Positions 1 through 11,889 are shown, numbered from the stretch's first letter. The stretch is DNA of 64,000 nt from Maratus speciosus (GCA_963932465.1 OZ010794.1:440945502-441009501), one strand, 5' to 3'. Notes: generated by a model from the sequence alone, not told the origin. Program-made: numbers and translations.

Positions 1-1440
1 TTTTTAAACAAATAAAAAGAAAATTGTTAAAAAGTTAAAATATTTAGATCTCCAATTGAATTGTTAAATTGTATCAATCAACCTACCAAACAAAGCATAA
101 CCAATGAAACATAAGCACAAATGCACAATCACATGATCAAATCGCCCACATAATTTTTTGATTTTTTTTTGGGGTAGTTTGCGCGATATTTGTGTGCGGT
201 TGACTGATTGCTGATCAAGCTGAAGTGGATAAAATAGGTCACGTGACTCTTTACGGAATATTTTGAATTTTATCTGAGTGAACACAGGCATGTATTCCTG
301 TTACAAAAACCATGTTTTGGAAAGATAAAGAAATATAGTCGTTGGTTTTACCTATAATGAAATAATTGAATTATTTGAAAATTCCTTTCTTCGATAAGAC
401 CTACTCCATGGCAAAAACTTCTGAGCGCGCGAGCGCGGCGTAAGCTGCACTTCTGAACAGGCTCACAGAAAGTAAACAAAAGAGCGGAGTTGAGTTACTT
501 CTTGCAGTTAAAATTAAGCAGACAAAAATTAAGATCGTTAAAAAAATAATAAATTAAAAATTTCCATGCCTAAAATTTTTTGAAAACTCCGGGAATTTTT
601 TTGAATTTTCCTCCCAAGAAACTCTGTTTATTCCCAGGAATAAAGCCGGCTTCCCCCACTCTTTTCCGGCTCTAATTTTAACTCCCTTGCGACAAGCGCC
701 TTTTACAGAATTTTTTATCTTTTATCACTGGTTTTTCAAAACAGAAATTTTTGTCCACTTTAATCTTGAAATGCCCTGATTAAGTAAGGCAAAATTTAGA
801 ATAAAAAATAACTGGTGGGAATAACCAAGGATTCTGAGCACCTTATACGTCACGTATACGTGGCGCTCATCCCCAAGGAGTTAATGACTAATGTACAATT
901 TAAAATTATTAATATTTATCTTTGGAAAATCTTAAAGTCAGCTTTATATAATCAGTTTCATTCTTTTCCTCTTTTCAAATAAAAAATATTCGTGATAAAA
1001 GCATTCAAATCTGTTAAATAATTCTAGAGATATTTAATTTTGAAAACGCGCGGAATGCAAATCATTATTATTTCATTTTTACTTTCCTCGAACCACAGAA
1101 AAAAAATAAAAATAAAAATCCCCGTAAGGCACTCGAACTAAGTGTGATACATTGACCGGAGAGAACATATCGGATTCGGGTTGAAAGGAAGAAAAATAGG
1201 AAAAAGGGCTCTAGAAAAACTTTTTTGAAATAGCAAATATCAATTTTTTTAAAGTCAAAGCTGAAAAGTACCATTAAAATCAAGGAGCTCCTGCACATTC
1301 GCAAGTGACCTTATTTTTTATGTTAATTGGGCACCTGGCGATGACAATTTTAAGTGGTAATAAAAACAAAACAAAAAATATGAAAAACGCGAATCAGTTT
1401 TTTTTAAAGTAAATATTAATACTAGATTAATTTTAGCACA
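1..1440. other. Anonymous AT-rich DNA
   Basis: No reading frame here resembles a protein I recognise. The open frames are short and low in complexity. A slightly GC-richer patch lies near 420-480. No repeat shared with the rest of the window was noticed. Confidence 0.5.
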
Positions 1441-1498
1441 ATTATTCCAATTGGTAAATAAATCATATTACATGTAAATTTCCAACTGGGCGAAAAAT

Positions 1499-1572
1499 GT
1501 CCGGACCAGGATTCGAACCAGGGATCTCCTGGCTGAAGCCGCCAGTGCTCTGCCATTTGAGCTATCCCGGAC
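1499..1572 (-). pseudogene. tRNA-like core, copy 1
   Basis: Read on the minus strand, this folds as a cloverleaf. It has a 7-bp acceptor (GTCCGGG with TCCGGAC, one G-T pair), a D arm GCTC/GAGC, and a 5-bp anticodon stem CTGGC/GCCAG. The 7-nt anticodon loop GGCTTCA lacks the expected T33. The T stem has a central T-T mismatch. A B-box-like GGTTCGAATCC is intact. The loop and T-stem defects and the repeat context argue for a tRNA-derived repeat head and against a working tRNA gene. Confidence 0.75.
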
Positions 1573-1776
1573 GAATCTGGTGGAACTTTCTCACCCAGCT
1601 AACCTTGATGATTATAGCATCTGATCTGAAACCTGGTTCAGCTCAACAGAATAAATCTCAGGTAAAGGAACTCCAGAAATCGCTGGATACGAAATTACGC
1701 TAGATTAATTTGAACAAAATTATTCTAATTGGTAAATAAATCATATTAGATGTAAATTTCCAACTGGGCGAGAAAT

Positions 1777-1850
1777 GTCCGGACCAGGATTCGAACCAGG
1801 GATCTCTTGGCTGAAGCCGCCAGTGCTCTGTCATCTGAGCTATCCCGGAC
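1777..1850 (-). pseudogene. tRNA-like core, copy 2
   Basis: Same cloverleaf as copy 1, with small substitutions in the D loop and variable region. It lies about 278 bp from copy 1 in the same orientation, which defines the tandem period. Confidence 0.75.
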
Positions 1851-1949
1851 GAATCTGGTGGAACTTTGTGTAATTTCGTATCCAGCGATTTCTGGAGTTC
1901 CATTACCTGAGATTTATTCTGTTGAGCTGAACCATGTTTCAGACCAGTG

Positions 1950-2880
1950 TGATGGAAATATTTTGTAATATATTATAATCCATATTTATGGGCCGTTAAT
2001 TAAAAGTAAAATTAAATTTGAAGTTCTTTTTAGTTACATGCGTTGTGTAATGTTGCAATAAGACCCTTCGTTCTTTGAGGTCAGCAATTGTAAAAAAATA
2101 GAAATAAATTAAACTTCTTACTTGGATCGTGTAGTCTGTAAAATAAATGAAGAGGAGACTTGATAACAATATAAATTAATCCTTTATTTTCATCTTGAGA
2201 AGAGAAGATAAGGCTTCCAGTTGGTCACCGTTCATAAATTAATTCAAGTTATTTAGTTAGTTTGAAAATGCAGCATGAATCAAGAAATTATTAAGAAATA
2301 ATTTAACAGGAGTCGTTAAAAATCGCAGACATCGTTTACGCAAAAGCTCTTTACCGGATTCCACATTCATCAGCAGATACAGATCGGAGCCGAAGCCCGC
2401 GATCTTTTTTTAAAACCAAAACTAAGTCATGACAGCTCTCCAACAAAACAGATTCTGATTTAAAATTAACTGAATTTTTAATTTATAGTAAGAATACGGG
2501 GACTTCAAAAGTTACTGAAAGAAAAGATTTAAATCTATTAGAGAATTTAAAATATTAGGTAATGTCTTAATAAACAAATCCAAAAGGAAACATTTAAAAA
2601 GCTTTGTTTTAATTTGCTCCCCGCACAGCGAATGGACACACCTCCGAAAGATCAAACACCCATTCAATGCATATGCCGTGAGAGACTTGCTCCGATGACG
2701 TCATCACAATCGTACAAAGTTCAAAGGAGAAGCATCCCATGCCAGGGGCAGGGGCAGCCGAACGTCAGCGAACTTGCCGATGTGCGGTGAAGCGAAATCG
2801 CCCGCGCAAAAATAAATATGGATTTAAGCTTAAAGAACATCGATGTATAACGCCAAAAGAAATAAAACAGTAGCATAATT
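1950..2880. other. Anonymous DNA between the inverted tRNA-like pairs
   Basis: AT-rich, with a GC-richer patch at about 2620-2810. No coding similarity recognised. It separates the minus-strand pair from the plus-strand pair and so acts as the spacer of a large inverted arrangement. Confidence 0.45.
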
Positions 2881-2959
2881 TAAACACTGTGAGATTTCAT
2901 CTCACAACCAGATGCTATAATCATTAAGGTTAGCTGGGTGAGAAAGTTCCACCAGATTC

Positions 2960-3033
2960 GTCCGGGATAGCTCAGATGGCAGAGCACTGGTGGCTTTAGC
3001 CAGGTGATCCCTGGTTCGAATCCTGGTCCGGAC
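2960..3033 (+). pseudogene. tRNA-like core, copy 3
   Basis: Cloverleaf with intact B box GGTTCGAATCC and D arm. The anticodon loop reads GGCTTTA, again without T33. Same family as copies 1 and 2. Confidence 0.75.
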
Positions 3034-3237
3034 ATTTTTCGCCCAGTTGGAAATTTACATCTAATATGATTTATTTACCAATTAGAATAATTGTGCTAAA
3101 ATTAATCTAGTGTAATTTCGTATCCAGCGATTTCTGAAGTTCCATTACCTGAGATATATTCTGTTGAGCTGAACCAGGTTTCAGACCAGATGCTATAATT
3201 ATTAAGGTTAGCTGGGTGAGAAAGTTCCACCAGGTTC

Positions 3238-3311
3238 GTCCGGGATACCTCAAATGGCAGAGCACTGGCGGCTTCAGCCAGGAGATCCCTGGTTCGAATC
3301 CTGGTCCGGAC
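3238..3311 (+). pseudogene. tRNA-like core, copy 4
   Basis: Cloverleaf with intact B box. The D-arm start is changed (ATACCTCAAATGGC). A longer open frame on the other strand of this region only reads through the repeat. Confidence 0.75.
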
Positions 3312-3349
3312 ATTTCTCGCCCAGTTGGAAATTTACATCTAATATAAAT

Positions 3350-3955
3350 ATTAATATTTTTAAAGTGAAATATTCTGATGGACGCGCGAAGGTGCCGCCT
3401 GCTCGCAGGTGTTCTTATTTTGTTTTTATGCCCATGGGATCCCTTGCGATATAAATTTTTAGCGGTACAAGAAACGGAACATTTTCTTTCTTTTCTGCTT
3501 GAAGTTCCACGTTTTCCCCGAACATGTATAGAAGTGATGACACCGTGCGGGCAAGCTGATTCCAATCGAAGCTTGTTATTTGGCGTTTGATAAGTATTTT
3601 AAATTAATATCTCGGCTAATTAACAAAAAAATTGAAAATATGAGTTTCAGATGCATAGGCTCTTATTTTCGTCTATCCGGAATAAAATTTGCAGATCTCC
3701 AAATGCGATAGGTTTTTCTAGACATCGCCAACAAACACAGATCTTTCTTGTATTAATATAGATATCTATAGGTAATAAATCGTATGTAACATTTTTTTGC
3801 ATAAAATTAGCTTCTAGGTTAATAATTGCAGAAAATGTGACGCCACTGCAGGGGAGAGGGTATCACACGAATATGTCAACCTGTGACATAGAAGGAGGGG
3901 AGAAAAAAACCCATGAAATGTGCGTTACGCAATTATTGGATACTCATAAGCAGAT
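3350..3955. other. Anonymous DNA
   Basis: No recognisable coding or repeat content. Short open frames near 3378-3590 have no family resemblance. Confidence 0.4.
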
Positions 3956-4690
3956 GATTCAATTAATAATTTGATTAATGTAAGTAAATAATTTCAATAA
4001 CCAGTGATTCAATTAATCGTTGATGTGCATAAGCGAATGATTTAATTAAACTATTGATTCATTTAACTGCTAGTTCATATAAGAAATCGAGTCATTTAAT
4101 CATTGATTCATATAAGTAGATGATACAATTGATCATTTGATTCATATAAGGGAATGATTTCAATAACCACTGAATCAACTAATATTTGATTCATATAAGT
4201 GAATGATTCTTTTAACCGCTAATTTATATATAAGAAATTGATTCAATTATTATTTGTTAATTGAATTATACAAATGGTTGAGATTCATATTAATTAATTT
4301 TTCGAGATTCATTATAAGGTGGAGGAATCATACAGTCTGAGATTCATAAAGGTATGGATTTAAGTAACCTTTTGATTCAAATAAATGCCAGGATTCAATT
4401 AACTGTTGATCCATACAAAAAGACTATTCAAATAATCATTTGACTCATATAACTGGAAGATTTTAATAACCACTGATTAAAATAAGCGAATTAATTAACC
4501 ATGGATTCAATTAACCTTTGATTCATTTAAGAAAGATTCAATTGATAAATGATTCATATAATTGGACGATTCGTTTAACTATAGATTCATGCAAGGAATG
4601 GATTCAATTACCTTTGATTCAAATAAGCTAATGATTCAAGTAACCATTGATTCATATAAGTGGATGACCAATTAACCGTTCATTCTTACA
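3955..4690. repeat. Degenerate short-period tandem repeat
   Basis: The phrase GATTCATATAAG and variants of AATGATTCAATTAACC recur irregularly, roughly every 30-60 bp, over about 730 bp. Copies are diverged, so this is an old, decaying minisatellite. Confidence 0.7.
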
Positions 4691-5504
4691 AGATTTTGAA
4701 CCAACTATGTCCCTCTTGAAATTATAGGTAATGAGATTCTTTTTCAAAGTGACCGGACACAGGTAATGCTGAACACTGGAATGATTTCTAGTTATGTGTG
4801 AAAATCAGCATGAAAAAAATCACGATATGTGAAAACTCATAAATCTAGCTTCTCTGCTATAGCTCCTTGTTCTGGTTATGCCTTTCTTTACGCTATTTTT
4901 TTGTATATCGCCTATTCATCGCAGTACAAAAGATTCTGTATTTATTTTACACGAATTTGTTATTTAAATGCACCGATGTCTTCATACGTAAAAAGCATTT
5001 CTTTTGCCGAAAATATTAAAATAAAATTTGATAGCACTTTAGAATGCTTTCCATTCTAAAATTACAAGGTCGGAAAATGGTCGCACATTCCATGAGATCT
5101 TTCTTTTTAAATACTTTCCAACATAGTTGAAAAGTGTTTATGTATTCGGTTTGTCTCTCCACGCTCTAACTCGCATAAATATACTCGGATTGTCATGTAA
5201 TTTATGTATGTTGAGGTTTATCATGATAGCATGTTTGTAATTGAAAATGAAGTGTAGCATTAATAGTTCATTTACAGGGTAACTGAAAAGAATTCAGTTA
5301 CATTATGGTCAATGGGACAAATAGTTTGCAGTGTATTTTAATGAAGTTAAAATAGTTAAAATGTATTGAAATTGATATAAATAACTGAGGTTTACTACTA
5401 TATAATATGGTTTTCATAGCATTTATGATTCGTTTACTGAGATACACAAAAGATTTCGGTTACAATAGTTTCTGGAAGTGCGTTTTCCATTTTCGTATGT
5501 GTTT

Positions 5505-6115
5505 CTAAATATAATTTTTTGTATATAACACAAAGTGTACAAATTCTATAGGTCCTACACAGGGTTGCGGAAAAGAATTCTTGTACATTTTTAACATTTT
5601 ACCAACAAAGTTGAAAAATGTTTATGACTTCGGTTTGTCTGATATAACACAAAGTGCACAAATTCTATAGATCCTATAAAGGGTTGCGTAAAAGAATTCT
5701 TGTACATTTTTAACATTTTCCAACAAAGTTGAAAAATGCTTATGACTTCGGTTTGTCTGACATAACACAAAGTGTACAAATTCTATAGATCCTACACAGG
5801 GTTGTGGAAAAGAATTCTTGTACATTTTTAACACTTTCCAACAAAGTTGAAAAATGTTTATGACTTCGGTTTGTCTGATATAACACAAAGTGCACAAATT
5901 CTATAGATCCTACATAGGGTTGCGAAAAAGAATTCTTGTACATTTTTAAAATTTTCCAACAAAGTTGAAAAATGTTTATGACTTCGGTTTGTCTGATATA
6001 ACACAAAGTGCACAAATTCTATAGATCCTACATAGGGTTGCGAAAAAGAATTCTTATACATTTTTAAAATTTTCCAACAAAGTTGAAAAATGTTTATGAC
6101 TTCGGTTTGTCTGTC
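5505..6115 (+). repeat. 118-bp minisatellite, about five units
   Basis: The anchor ACACAAAGTG occurs at 5528, 5647, 5765, 5883 and 6001, spaced 119, 118, 118 and 118 bp. Units are far more alike than the surrounding S repeats, so the array was recently amplified or homogenised. Open frames on the minus strand through it come from the repeat and are not a gene. Confidence 0.92.
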
Positions 6116-6190
6116 CGTCTGTCCGCGCACTAACTCTCATAAATATACTCCGATTGTTCTGAAATTTTTGATGTTATTGACCTCTACCAT

Positions 6191-6955
6191 CAGGCCCAGA
6201 CTATCGCACGGGCACCCGGGGCTTGTGCCCTGGGCACGAAATTTCTAAGGGGCACGAAATTTTTCATGATTTCATCTAAATTTCCATTAAGAGAATTCAT
6301 AAGGGTGTATTCCAATCCAAACTGCTTATTTTCTGATTAATTTTTTAATTAATTTTTGCTCTCAAACGCATGAAACTAGCAAATTCTCTTATTTAGCAAG
6401 GATATAATGTGCCGTGCATGTCGACTTTTTGATAAATGCAGAAAATATTGCAAAAAATGCTGTCAAAGTTGGCGTTTTGAATCGAATTTTCCGAAGCGGG
6501 AGATCTGGAAATAAAAAAAATGATCAATAATTGTTTAAAAATCAAACTCTAATTAATTGGCGAAAAAAGAAATCACACGGCCTCTTATACATCTCTTCAA
6601 AAATCACGTCAGCGAGTTTCATGTTTTTACTTTAAAAAATGAGTCTGAAAATGTCTCAGAAAATTTCGAGCTGTTGAGTGTGGAAAAATATTTTTTTGAA
6701 TACACCCTACGAAATAACGAAATAACAAAAATATATATCCCAATATATGGTTAAAAGCACATTTCAATAAATAATAGAAAAAATATTTTTATTTCTGGAA
6801 CCGTTTTTCAATTTTCCGGAAAACTTAATTTTTTGAGTTGGCACTTTTCGAATAAGTGTGTAATATGTAAATTAAAAAAACTAATTTCAGTAAATCTAAG
6901 GGGGCACGAAAAATCGAAAGTGCCCTGGGCACAGAAATTTGTTAGTCGGGCCCTG
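6191..6955. mobile_element. hAT-like non-autonomous element with 8-bp TSD
   Basis: Flanked by the perfect 8-bp duplication TCTACCAT (6183-6190 and 6956-6963). The ends read CAGGCCCAGACT and, at the right, AGTCGGGCCCTG. Both ends are followed internally by GC-rich GTGCCCTGGGCAC-type sequence. The AT-rich interior has one short frame (6557-6754) without family resemblance, so I infer a non-autonomous derivative. An 8-bp TSD with CAG-type ends is typical of hAT elements. Confidence 0.82.
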
Positions 6956-8148
6956 TCTACCATAGAACGATCCCTATTTCAAATGAAGTTTGTAGCATGT
7001 TTAGTTCATTTACATGGACAGTCCAAAGTATTCCGTTACATTACGGCCAATGGGAAAAAATCGTTTCAAATGATTTGTAATGGTGTTACAGCCTTTCAAA
7101 CATAATAAAATTGATATGCATTAATGAAGTGCACTAAAATATGCATTCTGTTGACTATTCGGTGGAAAGAATAGTTATCATTCATTTACAGGACCACACA
7201 AAAAATTTCCGTTACATAATGATATAGGGGGAGGGGGGAATTGTTTGCGGTGTATTTTAATTATGTTAAACTATTTCATATGTAAAGAAATTGATACTAT
7301 ATTGTATCCGAATTACTGCATATTAGCAATTATTGCTGGAAATGCATTTTTAATTATGATATGCGCTTTTAAGTTTCTCTATATTTATGCATACTATAAA
7401 GTGTGTGTAAATGCTATAGTTCATATACAAGGGCTTACAGAAAAGAATTCGTAAGGGTTATTGAGTATGAACTTAAATTGCTTAAAGGTGACTTTTAAAT
7501 GAATTATGCATTTATACGCTGAACTGCATTTAGTTTACTAAGAAATGTTAGCAGAATATAGATAAAATTATTTACAGGGGCCCGCAAAGAATTGGATACA
7601 TGGCTGTCTATGGGTGATAATTTCTGGAAATGTGATTTCAGTAGTTTTAAAAGCGTTTTAGTTTGAATAAAATTTTAGCTAAATAGTGGCGTGTAATTAA
7701 GGTACTCTAAAGGGCTGTACAAAAGTATTCAAGTATGTTTCCATCTATTAGTATAAATTGCTGAAAGAGAAATTTCAACCTGTTGTGCGTTTTCTTGCTA
7801 AACTAAATTTTCTCATTATATAGTATATATATCAACCTACAGATCAAATACAGAGCTGCTCAGAAGAATTGGAATACATATTTGGCTATGGACAATAACT
7901 GCTGAAATCAGTTTTATAAATGTTTTATGCGGTTTCTAAAATGTTTATTTAGTTATCTTACTAACCTGATTTCCCTAAATAACGAAGTTTTGTTAAAGCA
8001 TTCAGGAAGTATTGGAAAGTGTTTCATAATCTACGCTTAACGCATGATTTTTCTTTCTTGTTTCTTATTGCTGGAAATTGCTTAAGGGAAATTTTCAACT
8101 GTTTTATGTGTTTTTTAACTAAACAAAATTTTTGCATATTATATAGTA

Positions 8149-8487
8149 CTAAGGGGCTCTGCCCGCTGCAAGCTACACTCGCCAACCCCCGTTCAGACAC
8201 CGCAGAATCTAAAAACACGCTAATCTGATGGGTTTTAAAAATATTAGAGAAGATTGAATTATACTGAAAAAAGCTGCGCATATCTCCCTGTAAACGGGTT
8301 TCCATTCAATTCCTTTTGATTGCAAAAACTTAAGGGCGAATCAGTTGCTGTTATGACATCCAATGGTTGTTTTCGTTTTTGATTAAAGAGGATCAGTTAA
8401 ACATTTGAAAAGAAGCTAAAATAAAATGAATTAAGTATACAGAGTCTTTGTCTTCCAGTATTTTAAAACAATCTCTATAACAATAGC
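8149..8487 (-). mobile_element. Helitron-like family H, 3'-end fragment (H4)
   Basis: Begins CTAAGGGGCTCTGCCC and matches the terminal 330 bp or so of the H copies at 9003, 29294 and 55739. It is a truncated copy in minus orientation, with its 3' terminus at the left. Similarity fades near 8487, after which family S sequence resumes. Confidence 0.7.
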
Positions 8488-9002
8488 CTAAGTCATGTGA
8501 CTATCATCGACAGTTCCGGGCGAACCACTTCGCTTTTTATACTCTAGGTGCCATTTTGGTGCTTTAATGTTAGCCAGGCACAGGTGATAAGTCGCCAAAT
8601 ATTATATTCATCTATATTATAATAGTTCAAGTCATCAACTGCCATAAACAAATACGGTCTGATCCCTTCGCCTTTCATATGAAAGTTTGGCACAGATTTC
8701 GGGGAATTTTCCGACTGTAGATGGGAATTGCTGAAATTGTGTTTTAAAATGTATTATGCGTTTTCTAAATTTCTCATTTTGACACCAACGTTCACTTTAT
8801 GAGACGGTGAAGTTTTATTATATTATTCTGAGTGCGTTAGAAAGTATTTAGTGATCTATGCTTGACGCACGATTTTTCTTTTTTGTTTAAGAAATTTACT
8901 ACAGCGTATTGTAATTCGGAATCTGATTACATGGGCTGATACTACATAACTGTTTGTTTTCTGAGAAAGTTTATTATTACCTATCAGGAAATCTCAATTG
9001 TA
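8488..9002 (+). repeat. Family S remnant
   Basis: Contains phrases shared with block 1 and with the reversed block at 52.4 kb, such as CTATGCTTGACGCACGATTT near 8858. The last bases (8989-9002) also form part of the left arm of the foldback split by element H1. Confidence 0.5.
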
Positions 9003-10696
9003 TCTCTCTATTCTAAAAAAAAGTAACTACCGCTGTCACCGCCGCCGCCGCCGCCGCCGGTTTTGAATTTTTTGTGACTGGAGGTCTTTCTTCGTTAATA
9101 TTAAGAAAAATAATGCATACAAAAATATGAAAATCGGTGGTTTTATACAGAAATGTTTGATAAACACGCTGAAGCAGACAGTTTTCAAATCGAAGAATTA
9201 TTTTAAGATATATTTAATGCTAAAGTTGGACAAAATCGTTCCACTAAAAAAGTTTTATAGCAGCAAAAACTGTACATGGCAGTGTAATCATTTTTAAATC
9301 ATTTTATGCGTTAGAATTTGCCGGAGTGCAGATTGCATTAATTTTTTTATTTTGACTTATTTTTTGAGGTTTTATTTCTATTTTAAATTCAAATTTTCAG
9401 CATTTCTAGAGATATTTTTTACAGATTTTAGAAAGTGATATTAATTTAAACTGTTGCCAACTGTATAAACAGCGGAAGCAATAATGTTTGCTTCAAAAAA
9501 AAAAAAAATATTTATACGTGTAAATAAATTAAAAATTTATTTACACGTGACTATTATAAACAGAAAAAAAACATTTGGAATTAGAATTAAATAATTATGT
9601 ACAAAAAACAAGAACTTATTAAAAATTGCGTCATAAAAACTATAATTACACGTGAATTTTAAGAGAGAAGGGAATTTGTAAAATAATAAATTTATTAACA
9701 TGCGTTAGAAGTCTTAAATAGGAGAAATTACGTCATATTTACGTCACATTACAGTTATTACATAAAATGAACACAAATAATATTGCAAAACGGTTTAAAT
9801 TTAAAAATTGCACTAGACATTTATTTGATATTTTGAGAGGATACTTTTCAACTATTTTTGTTAGGAAAGCGCAAATAATATTTCATTTCTAACAAAAGTA
9901 TTTTCACGTGAATATTTAAAATAGAAAGAATAGCTTGGTAAAAATTACGTCAGATTAAAAACGATTAATTTAAAATGTCTCATTTAAAAGAACTTTCTTT
10001 TCGCTTTGTTAAAAAATACCAGGATACAAAGACTCTGTTTACTTAATTCCTTTTATATTAGCTAATTTTGAAATGTTGTTACACGTGTCTACGTCATCAA
10101 GTTATTTTTATTTCGACGTTTTATTTGTATTTTTATTAATGTTGTACTAATTTATTTGTTCTTTCGTTATTTAAAATAAAAATTATGTCAATTTGTATAA
10201 TTTGGCGAGTGGTATGGCGATTTATATAATTTGGCGAACTGGGTCGACGGAATAATCAAGTAGTAACGCAGCGGATTTTGCGTTAAAATTCCCCAATCAA
10301 AGAGAAATGAATAGAAATTTGTTTATAGGGAGATCGCCACTGTTTTTTAAATTATAATTCAATCTTTCGAAATATTTTTAAAGCCGATCAAATTAGCGTG
10401 CATTTAGAGTCTGCGGTGTCTGGACGGGGGTTGGCGAGCGTAGCTCGTAGGGGGCCGAGCCCCCTAGTGTTTTAAAAAATCGGTATTTTTTAGGGAAATT
10501 GAGTCGGATTTGTTCTCATGAATTTTTGCATGGGCCAGGCCGGGGTAGGGCTGCACTTTTAGTTTCTGAAACGGGCCGGGCCAGATCCGATCCTGAAAAT
10601 TCTGGCCCGTGCAGACCTGTAGGGCAGGACCACCAGTAGCCGACTCAATTTCCTTAGGAAATACCGATTTATCTTAACATACAATTGAGATATTTT
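8985..10696. repeat. Foldback split by H1
   Basis: The left arm is 8989-9002 joined to 10468-10508 once H1 is removed. The right arm is 10639-10696. Arms pair over CTCAATTGTATGTTTTAA-type and AATCGGTATTT..GGAAATTGAGTCGG-type sequence (right-strand copy CCGACTCAATTTCC). The loop, 10509-10638, is GC-rich with a decayed hAT-like end (GGCCCGTGCAGACCTGTAGG). H1 therefore inserted into the left arm of an existing foldback. Confidence 0.72.
9003..10467 (+). mobile_element. Helitron-like non-autonomous element H1
   Basis: It starts TCTCTCTATTCT after a host A and ends GAGCCCCCTAG before a host T. This is the 5'-TC...CTAG-3' form with insertion between A and T, as in Helitrons. GC-rich hairpins (GGGGGC CGA GCCCCC, and GAGC GTA GCTC) sit at the 3' terminus. 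There is no Rep/helicase coding sequence, so it is non-autonomous. The interior has a (CCG)n run near 9039-9060 and repeated CACGTG and ACGTCA motifs. Two further full-length or near-full-length copies and one fragment occur in the window. Confidence 0.8.
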
Positions 10697-11084
10697 TCTA
10701 GAATACCGCATCTGCATACATATTTATGGGAAAATTTAACACTACAGATTACTATATGTTTTAGATTGCTATATGGTCGTAAGCTATAGAATGCAGAATA
10801 GCATCAGTACCGGCCCGCCATGTAATTCCATAGTATGTAGAAAGAAAATGTAAGCCTGGTCCTGGTCCGGACCGAGTCTGCTAAAATAATTAAGTCCTGG
10901 TTTAGACATGATGCAACTACTGCTCTACGCTGGACATATTATATTTCTGTACTGGTGTCAATCTAGCATCGGTTCATGCACTATATTTATACTTATCTTC
11001 GTCTCGGTCACGTCAATTGAAAACTGTTCACATTTTATTGGCTTAGTTTGGTCATTTTAAATTTTATATCGGACAGAATTTTTT

Positions 11085-11235
11085 CATCCGCTCTGCTCGG
11101 CCCGCTTATTTTTTTCATCGGCCCGGGCCTGCCCCGTTAAAAAAATGTCTTTAATCTTCCGGCCCGGCCCGTTGGAAATTTTTCCTTCATTTTGCCGGGC
11201 CTGGTACGGGCCCGCGCAGACCTCTACCCTGCCCT
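11085..11235 (+). mobile_element. Degenerate hAT-like terminal fragment
   Basis: GC-rich sequence ending GGGCCCGCGCAGACCTCTA matches the right terminus of the complete element at 48299-49629. A second decayed end lies at about 10590-10620. No partner left end was found, so these are fragments. Confidence 0.55.
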
Positions 11236-11889
11236 CTGATAAAATAAAAAGTTCATCAGGGGTTCTCTGCTATCTTGAACTCTCGCCTAAGTTATATAAC
11301 CGTTACTATCTAGAATATAGTACATTACACTTAAAATAACTAAAATATCGATTCTTTGATAATGCCATTAATAACTTAGTTTAAACAACAATTAATTATT
11401 CTAATAAATATTTTAAAGATTATTGATATAAATATTTTAATGATTATTGATAATTCTAATTGTGCAATTTATTTGAAAATAACTACTTGCCTCTTCCCTA
11501 GAGATGAGAAATTTTCGAAAATTTTGACGAGATGGAAAAAACCAGTGTTTTCCCAGTTTTTGTTCTGTGAATAATTGATTTTTTTTTATTCTTTTATGTT
11601 AGCCGGGCGCAAATCGTCAAATAGTGCTTCAACCACCATCATCCGTATAGCATTCATTTCGTTAAAAATAATAAACATTTTACTCATTTCATTTAAAATA
11701 AATAACTTCGGCGGATGCAAGTGACGTCATTCTATATAAAATAAATGCGCGTAATTTTAAGTCTTAAAATTTAAATTTTACTAAACCTTAACTTTTTACT
11801 AAAACTTAAACTAAAAACTTTGTATTGGTTTGAGAGTTAGACTAACCAATATAAGATGCATTTCCTATTGTAACTAATTTTGCAGGTTT
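11236..11889. other. Anonymous AT-rich DNA
   Basis: Short repeated phrases such as TATTGATAATTCTAAT are present. No coding similarity recognised. Confidence 0.4.

Larger units (their letters stand above)
1440..1945 (-). repeat. Two tandem tRNA-like repeat units, minus strand
   Basis: Two head-to-tail units of about 278 bp each hold a tRNA-like core (1499-1572 and 1777-1850). The flanks are conserved too, including a stretch reading CCAACTGGGCGAAAAATG beside the core and TGGAGTTCCATTAC further out. The same unit recurs on the plus strand at 2880-3350 and in damaged form at 53820-54260. The conserved flanks show that the whole unit was copied, not just a tRNA gene. A tRNA-derived SINE-like or satellite-like family is the best description. 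Confidence 0.8.
2880..3350 (+). repeat. Two tandem tRNA-like repeat units, plus strand
   Basis: The same unit as at 1440-1945 in opposite orientation, with cores at 2960-3033 and 3238-3311. The period is 278 bp, measured from GTCCGGG to GTCCGGG. The linker carries the shared phrases ending in TTCCATTACCTGAGA and GAAAGTTCCACCAG. Confidence 0.8.
5090..8148 (+). repeat. Satellite-like family S, block 1
   Basis: A degenerate repeat whose landmark is TTCATTTACAGGGACACA followed by AAAAGAATTCCGTTACATTATGG. Landmarks at about 7009 and 7185 give a period near 175 bp. The same landmark recurs at 22.4-22.8 kb, 31.0-31.5 kb and, reversed, at 52.5-54.7 kb. The 118-bp minisatellite and the hAT-like element listed separately lie inside this block. 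No coding content recognised. Confidence 0.6.

Noticed and set aside
1497..3311. Four functional tRNA genes
   Set aside because: Cloverleaf is present, but T33 is missing, the T stem is mismatched, and conserved non-tRNA flanks show a repeat family.
3107..3565. A 152-codon minus-strand frame, the longest apart from the transposase
   Set aside because: It runs through two tRNA-like units and flanks. Its other half has no family resemblance.
5591..6130. Several overlapping minus-strand open frames of about 90 codons
   Set aside because: They are successive reads of the 118-bp minisatellite, not a gene.
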